The notes below the pieces were generated by a model. That model worked only from the letters and a program-made list of their open reading frames with translations, did not search any database and had not been told where the DNA came from. From an uncultured Clostridia bacterium (GTDB taxonomy: Bacteria > Bacillota > Clostridia > Oscillospirales > Ruminococcaceae), in NCBI GenBank assembly GCA_947165805.1, contig CAMVBT010000111.1, positions 1 to 7,924 on the forward strand: DNA of 7,924 nt, read 5' to 3'. Shown here piece after piece: positions 5,403 through 7,924 of this stretch (position 1 is the first letter of the stretch; each line of letters starts with the position of its first letter). The position numbers and the translations under genes are program-made.

Positions 5403-6194
5403 ATGACAGGCTGGATCATATTCGGTTCGATCCTGCTTATCCTGATAATACTTTTCGCGCAGTCTATACGGGTGAAGCTCATCTATGAGAAGGAAGCCGA
5501 GATAAGTGTGAAGATACTATGCTTCACGCTGTATAAAACTCCGCTCGACTCGAAGACCGCCGAAAAAAAGAAGCGCAAGAAAGCAAAAAAAGCCGAGCGC
5601 GAACGCAAAAAGGCCGAAAAACAGCGCAAAAAAGCGGAGAAAACGGGTAAAAGCGGCTCCGGCACGGCTGAAAACGCCGACGAAGCTGACGAAAGCTCTC
5701 CGGAGACCGAGGACAGCGGCAAAGCCGGGAAAATGTCCGGTCACAAGGTCGGCAAACGGGCGAAAAAGCCGAAGATGAAGCTCTCGGTCGATATGATAAT
5801 GGATTATGTCAGAAGCGCTTCGCCGCCGATAAAGAGGCTTTTCAAAAAGATCAGGATAAGGGACGTGTATATCGACTGGGTGGTAGGCTCCGACGACGCG
5901 GCAAAGACCGCTCTGAAATACGGAGGGCTGTGCTCCGCGATATATTCGGCGCAGGAATTTCTGACAACATATCTCGATACAAAGATAGGCGAGATAAACA
6001 TAGAGGCGGATTTCGGGGCGGAGAAGGACGATATCTTCGTCTATATGCTGGTGAAGCTGCGCATTTCCACTCTGCTGGGAGTTGCGCTGTGGCTCGGCGT
6101 GAGGGTGCTGAAAACGTACCTGAAATACAACAGCAAGCCCAAACCCGCAAAAGCAAAAAAGAACGTAAAAGCAAGACCTGCGGCAAGCAGGTGA
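5403..6194 (+). CDS. DUF2953 domain-containing membrane protein (YtfI-like)
   Basis: A 263-residue protein with an N-terminal membrane segment (about 4-20) followed by RVKLIYEKEAEISVKILCFTLYKT, the usual start of DUF2953 proteins. Residues 51-127 are a low-complexity stretch, first rich in Lys/Ala/Glu/Arg (51-80, probably a charged helix or coiled coil), then in Ser/Glu/Gly. The conserved DUF2953 part covers about 128-235, including DVYIDWVVGSDDAAKTALKYG (154-174), and a second hydrophobic segment lies near 211-232. The C-terminal tail is strongly basic. The biochemical function of the family is unknown. In Bacillus subtilis the homologue ytfI sits beside ytfJ, as here: gerW/ytfJ starts 18 bases downstream. 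AAGGA (5391-5395) is 7 bases before the ATG. The gap to scpB suggests a possible internal promoter, but I see only a poor TATATT (5372-5377). Confidence 0.82.
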   Translation: MTGWIIFGSILLILIILFAQSIRVKLIYEKEAEISVKILCFTLYKTPLDSKTAEKKKRKKAKKAERERKKAEKQRKKAEKTGKSGSGTAENADEADESSPETEDSGKAGKMSGHKVGKRAKKPKMKLSVDMIMDYVRSASPPIKRLFKKIRIRDVYIDWVVGSDDAAKTALKYGGLCSAIYSAQEFLTTYLDTKIGEINIEADFGAEKDDIFVYMLVKLRISTLLGVALWLGVRVLKTYLKYNSKPKPAKAKKNVKARPAASR

Positions 6195-6212
6195 GCTATA
6201 GGAGGATAATTT

Positions 6213-6647
6213 ATGGCACAGCATCTTGAAGGACTTATGAGCACCTCAATGGAGAAGATACGCGAGCTCGTCGATGTGGATACCATTATCGGCAAGCCTA
6301 TCTCCACTCCCGACGGTACGACGATCATACCGATATCGAAGGTGTCGTTCGGCTTCGTATCCGGCGGCTCGGATATCCCGTCCACCACTCCGAAGGAAGT
6401 ATTCGCGGGCGGCGCGGGAGCAGGCATCTCCATTAAACCGCAGGCGTTCATCGTCATCAACAAGGAGGGCGACTCGAAGATACTCGAGCTCGGCGGCAAG
6501 TCCAGCCCGATCGAAGGCATAATCGAAAGCGCTCCCGAGCTCATCGGCAAGCTGAAGAATATGTTCGGCAAGAAGGGCGAAGCCGGCGACGAAGCCGCAG
6601 ATGCCCTCACCGACGCCGCAGAGGACACGGAAAAGACCGAGGAATAA
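6213..6647 (+). CDS. ytfJ: GerW/YtfJ family sporulation protein
   Basis: A 144-residue protein matching the GerW (YtfJ) family along its length. Signatures are HLEGLMSTSMEKIRELVDV (4-22), GKPISTPDGTTIIPISKVSFGF (27-48) and the glycine-rich FAGGAGAGISIKPQAFIVI (64-82). The C-terminal ~30 residues are acidic and variable. In Bacillus subtilis YtfJ is made in the forespore and is needed for normal lysozyme-induced germination; the molecular role is not settled. Homologues also occur in Clostridia not known to sporulate, so this gene suggests but does not prove spore formation. The ribosome binding site AGGAGG (6200-6205) is optimal, 7 bases from ATG. It is probably cotranscribed with the DUF2953 gene. 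Confidence 0.93.
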   Translation: MAQHLEGLMSTSMEKIRELVDVDTIIGKPISTPDGTTIIPISKVSFGFVSGGSDIPSTTPKEVFAGGAGAGISIKPQAFIVINKEGDSKILELGGKSSPIEGIIESAPELIGKLKNMFGKKGEAGDEAADALTDAAEDTEKTEE

Positions 6648-6676
6648 TTTTCCGTCAATGTTCGCCGTATAATATG

Positions 6677-6701
6677 CGCGGGTATGCAAAGAATACCTGC
6701 G
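6677..6701 (+). promoter_or_regulatory. Hairpin in the ytfJ-dac gap next to the dac ribosome binding site
   Basis: CGCGGGTAT (6677-6685) pairs with ATACCTGCG (6693-6701) through 9 base pairs, one of them G-U, around a 7-base loop. The 3' end reaches the first base of the GAGGTGA ribosome binding site (6701-6707). No T-run follows, so it is not an intrinsic terminator. It could modulate translation of the carboxypeptidase gene or act as an mRNA processing or stability element. A TATAAT (6668-6673) just upstream has no good -35 partner. Confidence 0.5.
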
Positions 6702-6713
6702 AGGTGAACATAT

Positions 6714-7859
6714 ATGAAGATAGTTTCCGTTACAGCCGCGCTTGCGCTGGCGCTCACAATGCTTAATACAGCGGTCTCCGCCATGCCCCGTGAAGCCGAT
6801 ATCTCCGCGGACTGCGCGGTGGTCATGAATGCCGATACGGGTACGGTGCTCTTTGAAAAGAACGCGCACAAGCAGCGCGCAATGGCGAGCACCACGAAGA
6901 TAATGACCGCCCTGCTGACTCTGGAGGCGGGAGACCCGGACAGGCTCTTCGTCGCCGACAGCACGGCGATACGCGTGGAAGGCACGTCAATGGGGCTCAA
7001 AGAGGGTGATATAGTGACCCGCAGAGCTCTGTGCTGCGGTATGCTGCTGCCCTCGGGCAACGACGCCGCAAACGCCGCCGCGGTCAACATCGCGGGTAGT
7101 CTGTCGGCCTTCGCCGATATGATGAACCGGCGCGCCGCGCAGATAGGCATGAAGGACACCCACTTCGTCACACCCTCCGGGCTTGACGCGGACGGGCATT
7201 ATTCTACCGCCTATGATATGGCTCTGCTGACCCGTGAGGCGCTGAAAAACGACGAATTCCGCAGGATATGCGGCTCGGCCTCGACAGTGACGGAATTCGG
7301 AAATCCGCCGGCAAAACGCACACTCAGCAACTCCAACAAGCTGCTGGGTATGTACGAGGGCTGCATCGGCGTGAAGACGGGATTTACCGACAATGCGCGC
7401 AGATGCCTTGTTTCGGCTGCCGAGAGGAACGGCTGCACGCTGATAGCGGTCACGCTCAACGCGCCGGACGACTGGAACGACCACAGGAAGCTGCTGGACG
7501 GCGGCTTTGAGAGCATGAAGCGCTATGACATACGACTGGAGGCGTTCTCCGCCGAGGTCATCGGCGGTACTTCGGACACCGTATCGGTGCTTCCGGAGGA
7601 AACTCTGACTGTCGGAATGACGGCTGACGAAGCGAAGAAGATATCCGTGAGATACAACGTGCCGGGATTTGTGTACGCCGAGGTCTCAAAGGGCGAGAAG
7701 CTCGGGACGGCGGACGTGTACCTTGACGGTAAACTGCTGAAACGCGTCGCCATGACCGCCGCGGACAGCGTTGCGCGCACCGAGCCCTCGCACGGTATGT
7801 TCGACTGGCTGAAAAATATACTGAACGGCGGGTTTATGACCGCTTTCGCAAAGGAATGA
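6714..7859 (+). CDS. D-alanyl-D-alanine carboxypeptidase (peptidase S11, PBP5 family)
   Basis: A 381-residue low-molecular-weight penicillin-binding protein that removes the terminal D-Ala from peptidoglycan pentapeptides outside the membrane. Residues 1-23 are a signal peptide, with likely cleavage after VSA. All three active-site motifs are present: S59-T-T-K62 (SxxK nucleophile), S114-G-N116 and K221-T-G223. Family segments MNADTGTVLFEKNAHKQRAMAS and TPSGLDADGHYSTAYDMALL are clear. Residues about 275-355 correspond to the beta-rich PBP5 C-terminal domain. The last ~20 residues (MFDWLKNILNGGFMTAF) form an amphipathic helix, the usual membrane tether. The GAGGTGA ribosome binding site is 6 bases from ATG. 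Its place after scpAB and before rluB resembles Bacillus subtilis dacB, a sigma-E controlled sporulation carboxypeptidase, but a dacF-like or vegetative role is equally possible, so no symbol is given. Confidence 0.94.
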   Translation: MKIVSVTAALALALTMLNTAVSAMPREADISADCAVVMNADTGTVLFEKNAHKQRAMASTTKIMTALLTLEAGDPDRLFVADSTAIRVEGTSMGLKEGDIVTRRALCCGMLLPSGNDAANAAAVNIAGSLSAFADMMNRRAAQIGMKDTHFVTPSGLDADGHYSTAYDMALLTREALKNDEFRRICGSASTVTEFGNPPAKRTLSNSNKLLGMYEGCIGVKTGFTDNARRCLVSAAERNGCTLIAVTLNAPDDWNDHRKLLDGGFESMKRYDIRLEAFSAEVIGGTSDTVSVLPEETLTVGMTADEAKKISVRYNVPGFVYAEVSKGEKLGTADVYLDGKLLKRVAMTAADSVARTEPSHGMFDWLKNILNGGFMTAFAKE

Positions 7860-7864
7860 CAGAT

Positions 7865-7924
7865 ATGGAGCTTGTAAGGATCCAGAAGATAATAGCCGAC
7901 AGCGGCTACTGCTCGCGGCGCAAG
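7865..7924 (+). CDS. rluB: rRNA pseudouridine synthase (RluB/RsuA family), N-terminal fragment
   Basis: Only the first 20 residues are in the window: MELVRIQKIIADSGYCSRRK. This is the start of the S4 RNA-binding domain typical of RluB/RsuA-type pseudouridine synthases (LQKxxAxxGxxSRRxAE). These enzymes isomerise a uridine in 23S or 16S rRNA. The ATG lies 5 bases after the carboxypeptidase stop codon, with AAGGA (7851-7855) 9 bases upstream inside the end of that gene, so the two are cotranscribed. The catalytic domain lies beyond the window. Another S4-domain protein is possible, though rluB near scpAB and dac is a known arrangement in Bacillota. Confidence 0.8.
   Translation, partial: MELVRIQKIIADSGYCSRRK

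Noticed and set aside
5517..6224. Open frame of 235 codons on the minus strand opposite the DUF2953 gene
   Set aside because: The Phe/Leu-rich run is the complement of the Lys/Glu-rich linker codons. There is no family resemblance, and the plus-strand gene explains the region.
6041..7171. Long open frame on the minus strand (376 codons) across ytfJ and dac
   Set aside because: It lies opposite two clear genes with family signatures and has a Ser/Ala-rich low-information composition. It is an antisense shadow.

Overview
The window looks like chromosomal DNA from a Gram-positive, low-to-mid-GC Clostridia member, probably of the Oscillospiraceae/Ruminococcus type. The evidence is GGAGG-type ribosome binding sites, A/T-rich intergenic regions with clear sigma-A style promoters, moderately GC-rich genes, and a Bacillota-type cluster of scpA-scpB, a DUF2953 protein, a GerW/YtfJ sporulation protein, a D-Ala-D-Ala carboxypeptidase and an rRNA pseudouridine synthase. 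The taxon is inferred from gene content, not from a search.

Layout. Positions 1-200 (minus strand) hold the start of a small ribbon-helix-helix antitoxin-like gene, cut by the left edge, with a strong promoter and a possible operator. On the plus strand from 422 a strong promoter drives a 757-residue membrane-anchored surface protein. It has thrombospondin type 3 calcium-binding repeats, a von Willebrand factor A domain with an intact metal site, and an unassigned C-terminal region. A 466-base non-coding gap (2766-3231) follows. It holds two copies of a ~91-base modular repeat in opposite orientation, one on each side of an intrinsic terminator, and then a promoter for the next group of genes.

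The second group (3232 to the right edge) is one co-directional cluster: site-2 protease (M50), scpA, scpB, DUF2953 protein, gerW/ytfJ, D-Ala-D-Ala carboxypeptidase and the start of an rluB-like pseudouridine synthase. The first three are tightly coupled (1-nt gap, then a 4-nt overlap). A 128-nt gap with a heptamer tandem repeat separates scpB from the DUF2953 gene. The cluster joins chromosome condensation (ScpAB with SMC), membrane proteolysis, spore/cell-wall functions and ribosome modification. The gene order resembles the Bacillus subtilis scpA-scpB...dacB...rluB neighbourhood with ytfI-ytfJ inserted and spmA/spmB missing between dac and rluB.

Most genes belong to known families. The least explained parts are the inverted pair of modular repeats, whose central hairpins differ in sequence but keep the same shape, and the C-terminal third of the surface protein.
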